64,000 bases of DNA from Rotaria macrura (lineage: Eukaryota > Rotifera > Eurotatoria > Philodinida > Philodinidae), in NCBI GenBank assembly GCA_900239685.1, contig OENT01000601.1, forward strand, positions 29,799 to 93,798, read 5' to 3'. The position numbers were made by a program, and so were the translations under genes. Below the pieces are notes generated by a model. The model saw nothing but the letters and a program-made list of their open reading frames with translations. It did no database searches and had not been told where the DNA came from. Shown piece after piece: positions 32,408 to 44,166 of this stretch (positions are counted from its first letter, which is position 1; the number at the start of each line of letters is the position of its first letter).

Positions 32408-35400
32408 ATATGGGTATTGATGAGAGTAGAGAGAAGATTGACATCCACAACCTCCCATTCCAATACCCCTGTTCATACCAGAATTTACAATCGCATCCAC
32501 ACCAAAACCCTCTTGATGATTAGCGACAGCTATTGATCTAGCCATGACATATACCCATAAAATCGGTACAATATGGATTGGACCGTAAGTCATTTTTGTA
32601 CACGACACGATTGTCTAATATATTGCTTGACATTTACTAATTATTCCTGTTAGAAATCAATGTAAATACTTTATTCGTCTTAACTTAAGGTATGAAAACT
32701 CGGATAGTTTCTTCTTTTGAAAGTTATGTTATTGATAGAATTAGTATTTCTATGGCATACTGATTCGTAGCAGGAGAAAGAAATAACATTTGAGTAAATA
32801 TCACTTGGAAACAAAATCGTTTCGGTCGAATAAGTTTTTCCCATTTTGCCAATGACATGGTGCAGGGTTTAATTTCTTCATGTTGTAGATGAAGCATAGC
32901 TCTTCGTTAGAGTTTTCTACAATGCAATTTGATGTTATGATCATACAAGCTAGAGTTTCTTTGTATCGTTCGGATGATTCATTGAATTATTTTCTCTTCT
33001 TGGTAATCTCAATCGATAACAGAAGAGAAAAGACATGCATAACCTTGATTTTCTTTTGTGTTCCACAATAAGAATTCGGTTCTAATCGAAGAAAATCTTT
33101 CAGATTGATTTACGAATTCCCCTTGGTTCTACTTTCAATATGGATTTCTACTAGCATCAATCCAATCCGTGAATTTAGTTTTTGAGTTGGTACAAACCCA
33201 AAACTGGCTAATCTTGAAGGGAAATAGCATAGTTAATCATTTTTTTCTTTTTTTCTGTTCTGCACATTTTTTTCGAAACGAAGAACTGTACTTGTAAGAT
33301 TGCCTTGCCACTTAACGAAGCGGTAAATTGATTCCTATTTTATTCGTGTGCCCATTCGATGCGCTGACGTGACAAAGGTGAAGAAATTATATGGAGGACA
33401 GAACGAAAAACGAAACTTTTGTAAGTCTCCTTTTTCTTTTTCTTCATATTAATTCTTTTTTCATTGAAACTATTAAAAGACCTTTTTGTAAGTTATCATT
33501 AATTTTTTTCCTATCCAGAACAGATTAAAAACAAATTAAGTTAACTGAAAAATAAAATATAATTTCAAAGAAAGAAAGTAACGATTAGATTATGGTCGCT
33601 TGCTGTTTTTGTGTGACACACTAATCGTATAAGAAAAAATGATTCAAATGTGTTTTTTAAACATATCATCTAAAGTTGCTGCTGTACAAAGCTGAAAAAA
33701 TGCCGCCGAGACTCTAGCAAGTTTCTTGTCGAATCAATTCTTTTCCTATTATTTCATCGGGTATTCTTAGCTTGTGACTAAAGATTTATTTCGATACTTA
33801 TAGCCAAAGAAGAGAAATAGGTGTTTCTGATACTCTCGTTTTCATACCACTTCAATCGGTTGTATTCTTTTCTTTTTTGTCGTCTCTTTTCGCAGTAAAA
33901 CGACGTATGTGCATACAGCGGAAGAAGAAAAAACACATGTCTTGTCGTGCAAACATATTTTAAGATGTTCCCCTCATTGGGTGCTCGTATGTCAGATCAA
34001 CATTTTTTAAGTGGCACACAATGCTTATCCTTCGCACATACTGTGCATTTGTACGAGAAAAGAGACACAACCAATCAATGATTGATTTATATTATTTTAT
34101 AGGTAAAAAAAGACAGATGTCTATCTAGATACATACTTATAGATTCTGATAGGACTGAAAAAGAAAAGTGAAATCTTTCCTCTTGAATTTCTAATCCTAG
34201 TCTCTTTTCGTTTTTTTTTTGTGAAGAGAAAATTTGACTCCAGCTTCATCGCAGTGTGTTTCTTTGCCTCGATTTTTTAATACATACGTAGTCATTTGAC
34301 GAATTCAACCGTCATACTATGAGCAATTGATTAGAACATTAGAGTATTTTTTGTTATCATAGGGTATCTCTTTCAGTTTTTCTTAATAATTCTTTTTCTC
34401 TGATTCTAGTTCTAATAAAACCCCGATTAACATCGTTATGAGTAGGAAAAAACAAGAGCCTGTATATCTAATTGCTGAGTAGATTGATGAAAATGCGGTT
34501 TTATTGTTGTTGTTGTTGAGTTGGTCTGCCAGTTTACAATCAAAAAGAGAAAGAGAGACGAAAAGATATATACACACACACGAGTGAAGATTTTGTGAAA
34601 CTCATAGGTATAAAAAGAGAAAAAGAAGAAGAAGGAAAAGAATGGCTAATCTGCCACAAAGAGACAACGTAAATAAGAGTATAGTGCTTTTCAGATTATC
34701 CTGAAATGATAAGATCAATTGAAAATAAAGAATTTTCGTTTCAGACACTCGTCTCATGATGTAGTTCTATGGATACTGATTGAGACTGAAAGGAGGAAAG
34801 ACATATAGTTACTGTAGGCAGCTTAACTCTCACCAGCACCCACATACATTCACATTGACACACTACTTATAAAAGAATTCAATATACACAGCATCGCCCG
34901 TTATAGATATTTATTTCGAAAATACATTTGCATTCAACTCCTTAACACACTTAAACTGAAAAATTCACCAATATGTGACTCATCTTGACGAAAGAAGATG
35001 AACATTGAATTAAGATGCTATACAGATCGTAAAAGCATTCCCTTTTCGCCCAATCTCTTATTTTAAGCACATATAATATGCAATGCACTAAATCCATCAT
35101 AGTCAACATAGAAACTAGTAAAATCTGGAGTTAATAAATGATTTCATCTTGTGTGCATCAACTGCACGTTAATCCAAAACCATTCGAATGATATTTCAAC
35201 TAAATTTGAACAAGCATCAATGATCTCTTATGAATTTGCTATGTGTGATGAAAATCAGAAACTTATCAAGTTATGTTTCAGTCTACATGAGAATGCATAT
35301 TGAAACCACATGATAAATGAGAATGTGAACAATTGACTACTAAAGAGCTAAGGTTGTGAGTGTTGGTTTATGTTATTGATACCTGAAGATGTTTCTGAGA

Positions 35401-36597
35401 AAACCAGGACACAAGCTCATATTCGTTTGCAAGTCTTCAAACATTCATACACAATCTAAGTTTAATATCATTGCTATCTCACTAGTTTTCTATATTTTCT
35501 ATGAATGCAAGTGTAGTTCAAACTGTTGCCATAATGTCATTTGTCGTTATTGTGGTCTTAGAAATATATCAATGTCAACTAGAAACTGGAATATGAAATA
35601 ACATTACATTTCAATCAAATTGGAGACATGTTTCTTTTCAGTTCGTTTAACAACCTATCGATGCTTTCCATACTTTAAAACAGGTTGGACCTTCTCTTAG
35701 TTGTTCTCAATCGAGGAGAAGTAAACTATGTATCGAACAACATAAGTATAAGCATTAAATTGTCAGACTATCAATGCACCCAAGGCCTATCAACTACTGA
35801 TTCAAAGTGTTAGTGTTGCTGCTCAGATCAAGAAAATATTGTTCCGTAATAAATGAAATCTAGAAAATTATCTGAAGTAGCATGAAAAATAGGTTTCATA
35901 TGACGGTTACTCAAAATTCTAAGGAAAACATTCATTCAATAATACTACAGTTGTTAAAAGTTTTCTCGATGATTACTTTATATGAATTACAGTTTGTTCT
36001 TGATTAACTTGTATAATTATTCCTTCTCTTTATTTAACTGAATGGCGATAAAATCTATCAGTAAGTTCTGTAATTTCCACACAGTGATGTGTTGAATATT
36101 TCTATTTACTCTAGTGGAAGAAGAACAAGGCAGTACTCTAGAAAACAATAGAGCTTTTCGAAAGTTCTTAGTAATTACCCACAATTTCCAAAATTTCTCT
36201 TGGATTTCTAAGGCTGGTCTTCTTGCTCTTATAGAGTAGACAGAAGTGTTCAAAATATAACTGCATGGAACTTTCAGCCCTTTCAGTAAGTTCTTGGTAA
36301 TTTTCGAATCAAATAAATATCATATGTTTTGGCACCATCAGAATTTACCTTTTTGGAAGTTTGGATAAACCTCTTATTATCACGATTATAAATGACGACT
36401 TTCAGTATCAATCGGACGATTCAAAGCGCCATCTCCGAACGATTCATGATTTAAGAATGAATTGAAATGCTGGTAGTCACCAGAGCGGTTGCTCGAAATC
36501 CTAACAAGCGAAAAAATGGTATGGACACGGATCCAACTAGACTGAAAAAACATCCACAGAGTAATTAACGGAAAAACGTTTTCGCGTGATATTAAAC
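32408..36597. other. Long non-coding AT-rich region
   Basis: About 4.2 kb without a recognisable gene. It has pyrimidine- and purine-rich stretches (33200-34700) and a weak telomere-like C-rich tract at 34836-34865. A degenerate C-rich segment (CCACAACCTCCCATTCCAATACCCC) near 32440-32510 may be another such tract. Confidence 0.4.
34836..34865. repeat. Short telomere-like C-rich tract
   Basis: CACCAGCACCCACATACATTCACATTGACACAC resembles the C-rich halves of the other tracts. No G-rich half is evident nearby. Confidence 0.3.
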
Positions 36598-36605
36598 AAA
36601 AAAGG

Positions 36606-36860
36606 CAAGGGGGAAACAGCTGATTATTGATTAGATATGATTATCAGTGATTAGCGTTGATTAGGAGTGATAATAATCACTCATAAGCAACACTAATCAC
36701 TGATAATCACTGATAATTAGTGATTAGTGTTGATTATGAGTGATTAGGTAATCACTCATAATCACTGCTAGTATTGATTAGGAGTGATTACCTAATCACT
36801 CCTAATCAACACTAATCACTGATAATTATTTCTAATCAATAATCAGCTGTTTCCCCCTTG
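36606..36860. mobile_element. 255-bp foldback MITE, perfect 30-bp inverted ends and 8-bp duplication
   Basis: The first 30 bases (36606-36635, starting CAAGGGGGAAACAGCTG) are the exact reverse complement of the last 30 (36831-36860). The complementarity continues inward with few mismatches to the centre, so the entire element can fold into one hairpin. The interior is made of GTGATTAG, TGATTAG and CTAATCA words in both orientations. The direct repeat AAAAAAGG flanks it (36598-36605 and 36861-36868), fitting a hAT-type 8-bp duplication. Identical ends suggest a fairly recent insertion. Confidence 0.95.
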
Positions 36861-36868
36861 AAAAAAGG

Positions 36869-37767
36869 GCTAATGAATTTCCAACAGTACGAAAACCCAT
36901 TCTTCCACATATGACGAAGGCGTTAAACGCTTTATACGTCTATAACCTGGAATAAGGTTTACCAGATATTTCAGAAACAGAAAAAAGGGTGTATATCCCG
37001 TTAAATACTCGAAAACCGTTTTCTTTCACAGTACAGCGCCAAGTAGATGCTGACAACAAGCCTAATGAAACTAACATCCTCAGCTGAGCCAAGTTAAAAA
37101 ATACTCTTCTGAACACAACCCCCAAACTATAACAGATCAAAACCCCTAAAATTCAGAACCCATTATCCCAAAATGACCGAGACCATTTCACTCCGCTACA
37201 TCCAACTCCACAACCCCAACAAATATCATTCAGAAATCCAAAATTAAACCCATCAAGCCTACGCAGAGATGCGGCTTAATTGACACGCTACTCGTGGTCG
37301 TCAGCCACACAAATACCCCAAGCCGCACTCAAATTGATTAAAAGTAAAGTTGTGCAATGAATTCAAAATCGATCGTCATGCATCGCTTCTGTCACACGCA
37401 TCAAGGATTCACTCATGTAAACCATGCGGAAAATAATCATCGTAATATGATGGCTATGTATTTTCGAGAAATTTATATGAAATTAATACGAGAAAATTTT
37501 GATAAAAATCTAATTCAACATGTTGAGACATAAGCATGAGAAATTAATTCACATATAAAAATCTCTACATAATATGGAGTGATTTTCCATGTTTTCATGT
37601 GACGATGTTACGATAAACATATTCACAATCTAATTTCTATTTCTGGGGAATAAAGAAAATGTTGAGTTGAATCAACATTGGACTTTTTGTTTTTGTATCT
37701 TGATCGATTGAATTTTAGATACTTTTCTAGCTATAACTGACATCTAAATCATCCGTGTGTATTCACC
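36869..37767. other. Flank upstream of the ADP-ribosyltransferase gene
   Basis: No gene recognised. The base composition is unusually C-rich on the plus strand for this window around 37140-37330. Confidence 0.35.
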
Positions 37768-38688
37768 ATGGCCGCATGTGGTGGAGATGAATACATCGCT
37801 CAACGTGTTCTACGTTTGACTGACATTGCCCAAGAACCAACAGATTTTCTTATGCCTATCAGTGGTTATGAAGAAATGCCTATCGTCTCACTTGAAAAAG
37901 CTATTGAACCTCTCGTACCTATACTACCAGCAGTGAAAAGTTACGCACATTCAGCTAAAAATCAATGCAAGCAGCCAGCTGATAATTTGACTCAAGATGA
38001 ATCGGCTTCCATCATGCTGTATTCAATGGGATGGGAACCGTTGGATAAATGCCTTTATTGTGCTTTGAACGCTACTTTACGATCGAAAAATCGAGCAAAC
38101 CTTAAGCCATGGTTTCTCTTTCTTCGTTTGTTTCTCGCCGCATTGTTTCGCCTTCCACCAATTCCTCATCTCACGGTATTTCGAGGTATCAAACTAGATT
38201 TGAGCAAACAGTTTAGAAAGGGCGAAACATTCGTATGGTGGGGTTTTTCATCGTGTACAACTTCCATCGATGTTCTACAGTCGGAGCAATTTTTAGGTAT
38301 GAACGGAACAAGAACAATGTTTGCTATTCAATGCTATTCCGCTAGAGACATTCGCAAGCACTCGTATTTTCCATCTGAAGATGAAGTACTGTTACTCGCT
38401 GCTACTAAATTCGAAGTTAAAGCTATTCTTGATCAAGGGCATGGTCTTCGTACTATTCAGCTGCAAGAAGTTCAATCTGATGAACCATTGCTCATTACAG
38501 TGCCCTCAACAAGTGGCTCAGTTGATCTGTCCACCAATCAAACGCAACCCATGATTGCGACAAACTGGGGTATGTTAACAAATAGAAAACTATGCTGCTG
38601 CCGACTAGAGATTGACAGCAATCGTCATCACTATTTGATAATATATATTTTGAGCGTTATTATAGCTGAGACAGGAGTGGATATATGA
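37768..38688 (+). CDS. NAD(P)+--arginine ADP-ribosyltransferase (ART)
   Basis: A 306-residue frame with a single ART catalytic domain (about residues 80-235). It would transfer ADP-ribose from NAD+ to arginine of target proteins. The R-S-E residues of the arginine-specific (ARTC) class are in place: R139 in VFRG, the SSCTTS stretch starting S161, and the E204-x-E206 pair in SEDEVLLL. No signal peptide or GPI signal is evident, which suggests an intracellular enzyme. The N-terminal 75 residues form a conserved-looking leader seen in related bdelloid proteins (family knowledge). ATG 37768 has a favourable ACCATGG context. The last 39 residues look unlike the rest and begin at a strong donor-like GTATGT (38570), so the annotated tail may be intron read-through. 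Arginine ART families are strongly expanded in bdelloids. Confidence 0.85.
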   Translation: MAACGGDEYIAQRVLRLTDIAQEPTDFLMPISGYEEMPIVSLEKAIEPLVPILPAVKSYAHSAKNQCKQPADNLTQDESASIMLYSMGWEPLDKCLYCALNATLRSKNRANLKPWFLFLRLFLAALFRLPPIPHLTVFRGIKLDLSKQFRKGETFVWWGFSSCTTSIDVLQSEQFLGMNGTRTMFAIQCYSARDIRKHSYFPSEDEVLLLAATKFEVKAILDQGHGLRTIQLQEVQSDEPLLITVPSTSGSVDLSTNQTQPMIATNWGMLTNRKLCCCRLEIDSNRHHYLIIYILSVIIAETGVDI

Positions 38689-41600
38689 ATGAATATTATC
38701 AAAAGAGAGAAAATCATTTTTGATAATTCACATAAGAAGGATCTGAGTTAATCAAATCTGCACTCAAGGGTCAATCCTATTCAACCGAGATTTCGTCTAC
38801 GCTCAGCAGTGTTTAATTATTGTAGTCATTCCATTTTCCTATAGAATCCTCATTAAAATAAGACAGAGAAAGCTACGAAGGGTACAGAAATATTTTTTCT
38901 TAATTTCTTTTCGTTGATGCACTTTTATATCAAATAAATATGTCTATTAAATTATCCTAGATTTTCAATTATTATTGATCAAATGGATTGTATTGAAACA
39001 TTTTCTAAAACTATCTGAAATATTGTTTATATTTTGCATAAGAATATATAGAACCTCGACTCTATTTGATCTAGGAAAATTCAGAGCAGTAGGATTGATC
39101 ATAGTCTTCTTTCTTACTTGATATCAAAATATCTTTCTTTCCCTATACTTTACTTCTCTTTATTACTAAGTCTTCAGTATCTACAGAAGGTATATACGGA
39201 ATAGCCTAAAGAGGTCTAAATAGCATCAGATATGCTAGATTTTATACTAAGCTAATTACATGAAGAACAAACAGCGCATTGCTATACGACAATCATCTCA
39301 ACACATCACTGTTTACCCTCACCTTGATGATTTTATTATTATGTGGTCAATGCCAATGCATAAGATAGAAATTTTCAATGGCGTAGCTTCAAACAGATTT
39401 ACGACTAATAAAATCATCAATTGTTATCGATATGGCAACTAAAAAGTCGAACAAGCCAGAAATCATCATGAGCATCTCTCAAGAAATCTTGGTGAATCAT
39501 AGAAAAGTGTTGTTATAGTAAACGGATATAACGGCTTCAAGATCTATCATAAATGACTGCATAGCTTAGCATTATATACACAATGATAAATTTCATTGAA
39601 TATTTCAACGCTTCCTATTTTAACCAAATTTTTCTTTCGAAATTCATCCAAACTATATTTTTTTTAAAGTGTACTTTTCATAGGAATAGGATTTCATTTG
39701 ACATTTGTTTATCTAAGTTTTTCGAAAAAAATCTGCAATTATTTCTTGCATAGATTCTCCCTATTTTAATTCTTGAAGAAATCATATTGAAATTACTGAA
39801 AACGTGTCGATTGTTATAGATTGAGGAGAGTTCTCGCATAACTGACTCAACATCACTAGATCAAAATAGTTATCGCTGAATCATTCATAGAAAATTATAC
39901 GATTTCAGTTATCATTTTTGAGAAAAGAAGCTTTTGCCTTACGCGACCAGATATTGTTATCTTTCATAGCTTTGTGTATCTCGTTTTATCCATACAAATC
40001 ACCGTCAGTTTGAGGTTTCAATACGCTTGAGTACAGTATGATAGACTCAATATTGAGACACTATCGCTGCCAAAATATAATGAGCTTGTTTGAGATACGA
40101 GTAACTTAGACAATGATGTAGATAGTGACCTTTGGGCATTGCAGTATACGAAAAAAAGTGAGTAGTTTTTTCACTCTATGAAAAATGAAGTCATCACATA
40201 GTGGTGTGCACTGCCTATTTCTCAGTTGCAACTTTCATAGTGGGACTAGCGAAGATTTCTGCTTACATTTTGCTTTTAAAGATACTCTTTCACCAGAAAA
40301 AGATCAAGACCGATCTTTCTGGGGAGCGGCGTTTCTAAGTTACAGATATTTTCTGTTGAGAATAGCGAAACTGACCATTTAACCACAGATAATTTCGAAT
40401 GAATTGATGCAAACAGTTTTGATTATGGCACGACTAATAGTGATGTTTATTTTATGTTTTAAACTAACACGAAGTAATCAAATCGATACGATAATCTTAA
40501 AACTTCAATCTAATGTTTTCAGAGAGTCTTGCAACTTGGAAGCAGAGTTATCTACAGACACCATTACGAAAATGGCAACTGAGAAGTCATCAATACCCAC
40601 CGATAATCCCTGGCTTGATTTCTAAATAAATTGATAATATTATCCATCCTGTTTAGAATATTAAAAACCCAATGAATCACTACCTACTTCTTTTTATAAG
40701 TGATTTACGATAGAAGTAAGTGCAGCGTAAAGATATATTTCACTTTCAGAAAAGATTAAAGACGACAAAAATAATGAAGTGCACATACTCTAATGGATTA
40801 ACGAATTCAATGATAAAAAACATAACATTTTCGACACTTTATTATATAGATTAAGTGGAAATATTCGAAATAACGAAATCAAAGCGTATGTCAAATAGAG
40901 TTCGATGGGTGTCTCGAGAAAATAGAGAGAAAGTGATACACCATATCCTTTTAACTACTTGTGCAGAGAATTAATTAAGCGGCGAGAAAGCAACAACTTG
41001 AGAAGAGTGTTTACTACCATAGAAAAACTTTGAGCTCGTAGAGTTAGATGTTAAAAACACGAGTGATGCTAAAAAATCGGATTTAGAAATGAGAAATTCT
41101 CCTCTTTGATATCATTATGCAATATGAAAGGATGAGAACTGTAATAGCAATAAGAAGATTATGGGTATTGATTTGGGTATTAGTGAATCTGTTGATAGCT
41201 GAAATGCAGAGTCTCGCCTAATGCTTTGTAAACCCACACTATCGATTTCAATCAATTGACAAAAGATCATAGAATATCGATTATTGACTTGTAGAATCGA
41301 TTTTCTACGACCTTTCGAATATAAATAGTGATGATAATCAATGAAAATACATGGATTTCGAGTGGAATTTGCTTCAAAGTTGATTGTCATTTTCAATATA
41401 ATCAGAAAAAATCATTATTGCTTGATTATCATAAATTAGTTAGACATCAGATCGATGAAAATGAAGAGTGTTGATTTTTCTATTAATTATTTTTTACGTG
41501 GACAGCAATGGTTTTGATTTTGCCAGAAATAGTCTTTCTTTTTTAAGAAAATGATAATAACGCGAAGTCAAAACTCGCTATCACATGCCGTAGTGTTCAA

Positions 41601-42598
41601 GGGCTAAGCTTTGGGAATTCTTTCCATTCCTAAAATCCCCAGCTAAAGTTACAAAACTACTCAATATGCTGAGAGCTGATCCTCATAAACCACAATCACC
41701 TTCTGTAGTTCCTCTGTCGAACAGCGGCGGTGAACTGAAATTCCATAAGCATGACGGTAGTACCAATACTCGATGACTACTTTCTACCCAAATAAGCTTC
41801 AGGAACTATGGTAGTATCACAATTCAGAAAGCAAATCCTGATAGTTGAGAGTGACAGCTACAGGGAATTGATCAATTTTTCTACAACGAATTCACTGAAC
41901 TGCACACAATCCACTAAGTTCAAATAAAACCTCGCCCATCGAAAGAAACCTAGGGAAATGAGGAGTTATGACAGTAGTTTTGATACCACACTACTGATTG
42001 AGAGATCTAAATGTAGAGACCTTAATCTCAGCTCCGTCGAGGAGCAGAGTAACTAATGTAAATCATAGATGACATAGATAGTTATTCAGATGATGAAACG
42101 CCTGGGGAAGAGAGTAAGTGTGACAGCTCTGCTGATACTACTAAGAGAATAAGGTATCTATACATTCTAAGAACTTAAATTACTTCCATCGTGGAACCGA
42201 CGATGAGTTTCTGTAAGGTGGATGCTTCATTAACTAGGCACTATCAGCAGAACTGCCATAAATCCTCGGTTTGCCAACTATTTTCATTATGTAGATAAGT
42301 GGTTACTTCATCTATCATGTGATTGTGTTCCTCAATCAGTAGTTCTTCTTGCTGAGAAAATGCATAAAAATTGTACAAATTGCAAGTTCTCGTATTCTGA
42401 TTGCACTCCATTCCCGTCCCAAGCTGCCACCACACTCCCACTATTTCCTGTTGTCAACATCGATGTAGAAATTTGTTATTTTCCCTGCAAAATGGATTTT
42501 TGGGCGAAGATCATGATAGTTTCGAAGAGTTTCTGTGCTTTTATTTCCTGCTGCTCTTTTAACGTCCTCCGTTTCCAGTTAGCTGGTAACTGGAAACA
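38689..42598. other. Long stretch without recognisable gene
   Basis: About 3.9 kb with only short frames lacking domains. An AATAAA at 38933-38938 could be the polyadenylation signal of the ADP-ribosyltransferase gene. No RNA genes or element ends were recognised. Confidence 0.4.
38933..38938 (+). promoter_or_regulatory. Candidate polyadenylation signal
   Basis: AATAAA 245 bases after the ADP-ribosyltransferase stop; the assignment rests on position only. Confidence 0.3.
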
Positions 42599-42600
42599 TA

Positions 42601-43025
42601 CCCAGGTCGAACAAGCACGGTCGTAAACGACCGTATACGGAGAAATACGGCAAAATACATGGTCCAGTATTACGATCGTATATCTCCGTGTCCTATACGG
42701 GGAAATACGACGATATACGGAGAGTAAAACGATCGTTTATGGTCCTCGTATACAAAATCCGTAAACGGTTTCCATTTTTCACCGTATACCTCCGTATACG
42801 ATCGTATTTGCCCGTATACGATCGTATTTGTCCGTATACGATCGTATTTGTCCGTATACGATCGTATTTGTCCGTATACGATCGTATTTGTCCGTATACG
42901 ACACGGCGATATACGACCGTAATACTGGACCATGTAAAACGCTATAATACGACCGTATACGATCGTGTGCGGAGCGTATATGGTCGTTTACAGCCGTATA
43001 CGAAGTCCGTAATCGTCGACCTGGG
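42601..43025. mobile_element. 425-bp palindrome-rich MITE with TA flanks
   Basis: The inverted ends CCCAGGTCGA (42601-42610) and TCGACCTGGG (43016-43025) are perfect and lie between TA dinucleotides (42599-42600 and 43026-43027). The ends resemble those of the element at 11793 (CCCAGTCA), hinting at a related Tc1/mariner-like mobiliser. Almost all of the interior is built from GTATACGG, CGATCGTAT and their complements. It includes a perfect array at 42791-42900. Several overlapping short frames are repeat artefacts. It sits just 0.2 kb 5' of the NHL frame. Confidence 0.85.
42791..42900. repeat. 20-bp tandem repeat containing a palindrome
   Basis: Five and a half copies of the unit TCCGTATACGATCGTATTTG (one C for T in the second copy). 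Each contains ATACGATCGTAT, which is self-complementary, so the array can form hairpins or a cruciform. Confidence 0.95.
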
Positions 43026-43228
43026 TAGCGGGTTGAGAAATGGGGTTTAATGTAGTGCCAGTAATTGCGATTTACCATCATGCGATGATGAAATAGCAGA
43101 GAGAGAGAGNACCCCCCCCCCCCCCTTCTCTGAATACATCTTTAAGCGCCTTGTCTGTAAACTTTGCATTCGTTTTCCAGAATTCCTTATTTCAAACCCT
43201 TCTTCTATATCTTTCTGTTGATCTCTAG

Positions 43229-44166
43229 TTACCCCATTGCGTGCCAGCTCGATTGACATTCATCCGAATGCGCGTTGGCAACAAAATGGCATCACTGTGG
43301 CTGGAGGAAATGACGAAGGCAATTCAACCAATCAACTCTGTTACCCATACGGTTTGTATGTTGATGATGATCAAACTGTCTATGTCGCTGACACAGAGAA
43401 TCATCGTATTATCAAATGGAGTTCGGGTGCAACGAGTGGTCAAGTGGTTGCCGGCGGAAACGGAAAAGGAAGTGAAGCTCATCAGTTGTCTGAACCACGC
43501 GATGTGATTGTTGACAAAGACACTGATAGTCTCATCATCTGCGATTATTCGAATGCAAGAGTGGTTCGATGGCCTCGCCGAAATGGAACAAGTGGAGAAA
43601 CGATCATCTCCAACATCGTTTGTGTGGGTTTGACAATGGACGAAAATGGGTCCCTCTACGTCATTGACAACGGAAAAGGTGAAGTGAGACGATATCGAAG
43701 AGGAGAATCTCAAGGAACAGTGGTCGCACGTAGCAATGAAGATGAAGATCGTCTCGATCAACACTCTGGTCCAGCATATGTATTCGTCGATCGAGATCAT
43801 TCACTGTACGTGTCTGAATGGAGAAGTTATCGTGTGATGAAATGGGTGGAAGGTGAAGCACAGGGCATTGTCGTGGCTGGTGGGGAAGGACTAGGGAATG
43901 ATCTCAAACAATTGTCATATCCTCAAGGGGTCGTTGTCGATCAATTGGGCACTGTGTATGTGGTTGATAGTTGGAATGCTCGAATCATGCGTTGGCCTAA
44001 AGATGTCACACAGGGAAGTGTCATTGTTGGGGGAAACTCCGAAGGAGGACAATCAAGCCAACTGAACAGACCCGTCGGTTTGTCATTCGATCGACACGGC
44101 AACCTGTATGTTGTCGATTGGGGAAATCATCGAGTACAAAAATTCAACTTGGAATTCAATGGCTAA
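43229..44166 (+). CDS. NHL-repeat beta-propeller protein (5' end missing)
   Basis: An open frame of about 312 codons with six NHL repeats filling nearly all of it. Typical repeats are LCYPYGLYVDDDQTVYVADT, LSYPQGVVVDQLGTVYVVDS and LNRPVGLSFDRHGNLYVVDW, each followed by an N/A-x-R-I/V-x-R/K-W strand. Six blades form a complete propeller, a protein- or ligand-binding scaffold. The third and fourth blades are more diverged. There is no ATG near the start. The frame is open only after a TGA at 43219-43221, and TCTCTAG at 43222-43228 is a plausible splice acceptor, so this is probably the last exon. Upstream lie a poly-C run with an ambiguous base (43110) and the MITE at 42601-43025, which may have displaced or lengthened the intron. 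TAA 44164-44166 ends it. It could be a functional gene with an unseen first exon or a 5'-truncated copy. Confidence 0.75.

Noticed and set aside
37140..37330. C-rich stretch considered as a possible rRNA or tRNA fragment
   Set aside because: No conserved rRNA words or cloverleaf could be identified.
42791..42900. Regular 20-bp repeats that could suggest a CRISPR array
   Set aside because: The units are contiguous with no unique spacers, lie inside a MITE with inverted ends, and the genome is eukaryotic.
42670..43081. Open frames of 87-120 codons on both strands with repeating Y-D-R-I-R peptides
   Set aside because: They are translations of the palindromic 20-bp repeat and exist in several frames on both strands; no independent coding evidence.
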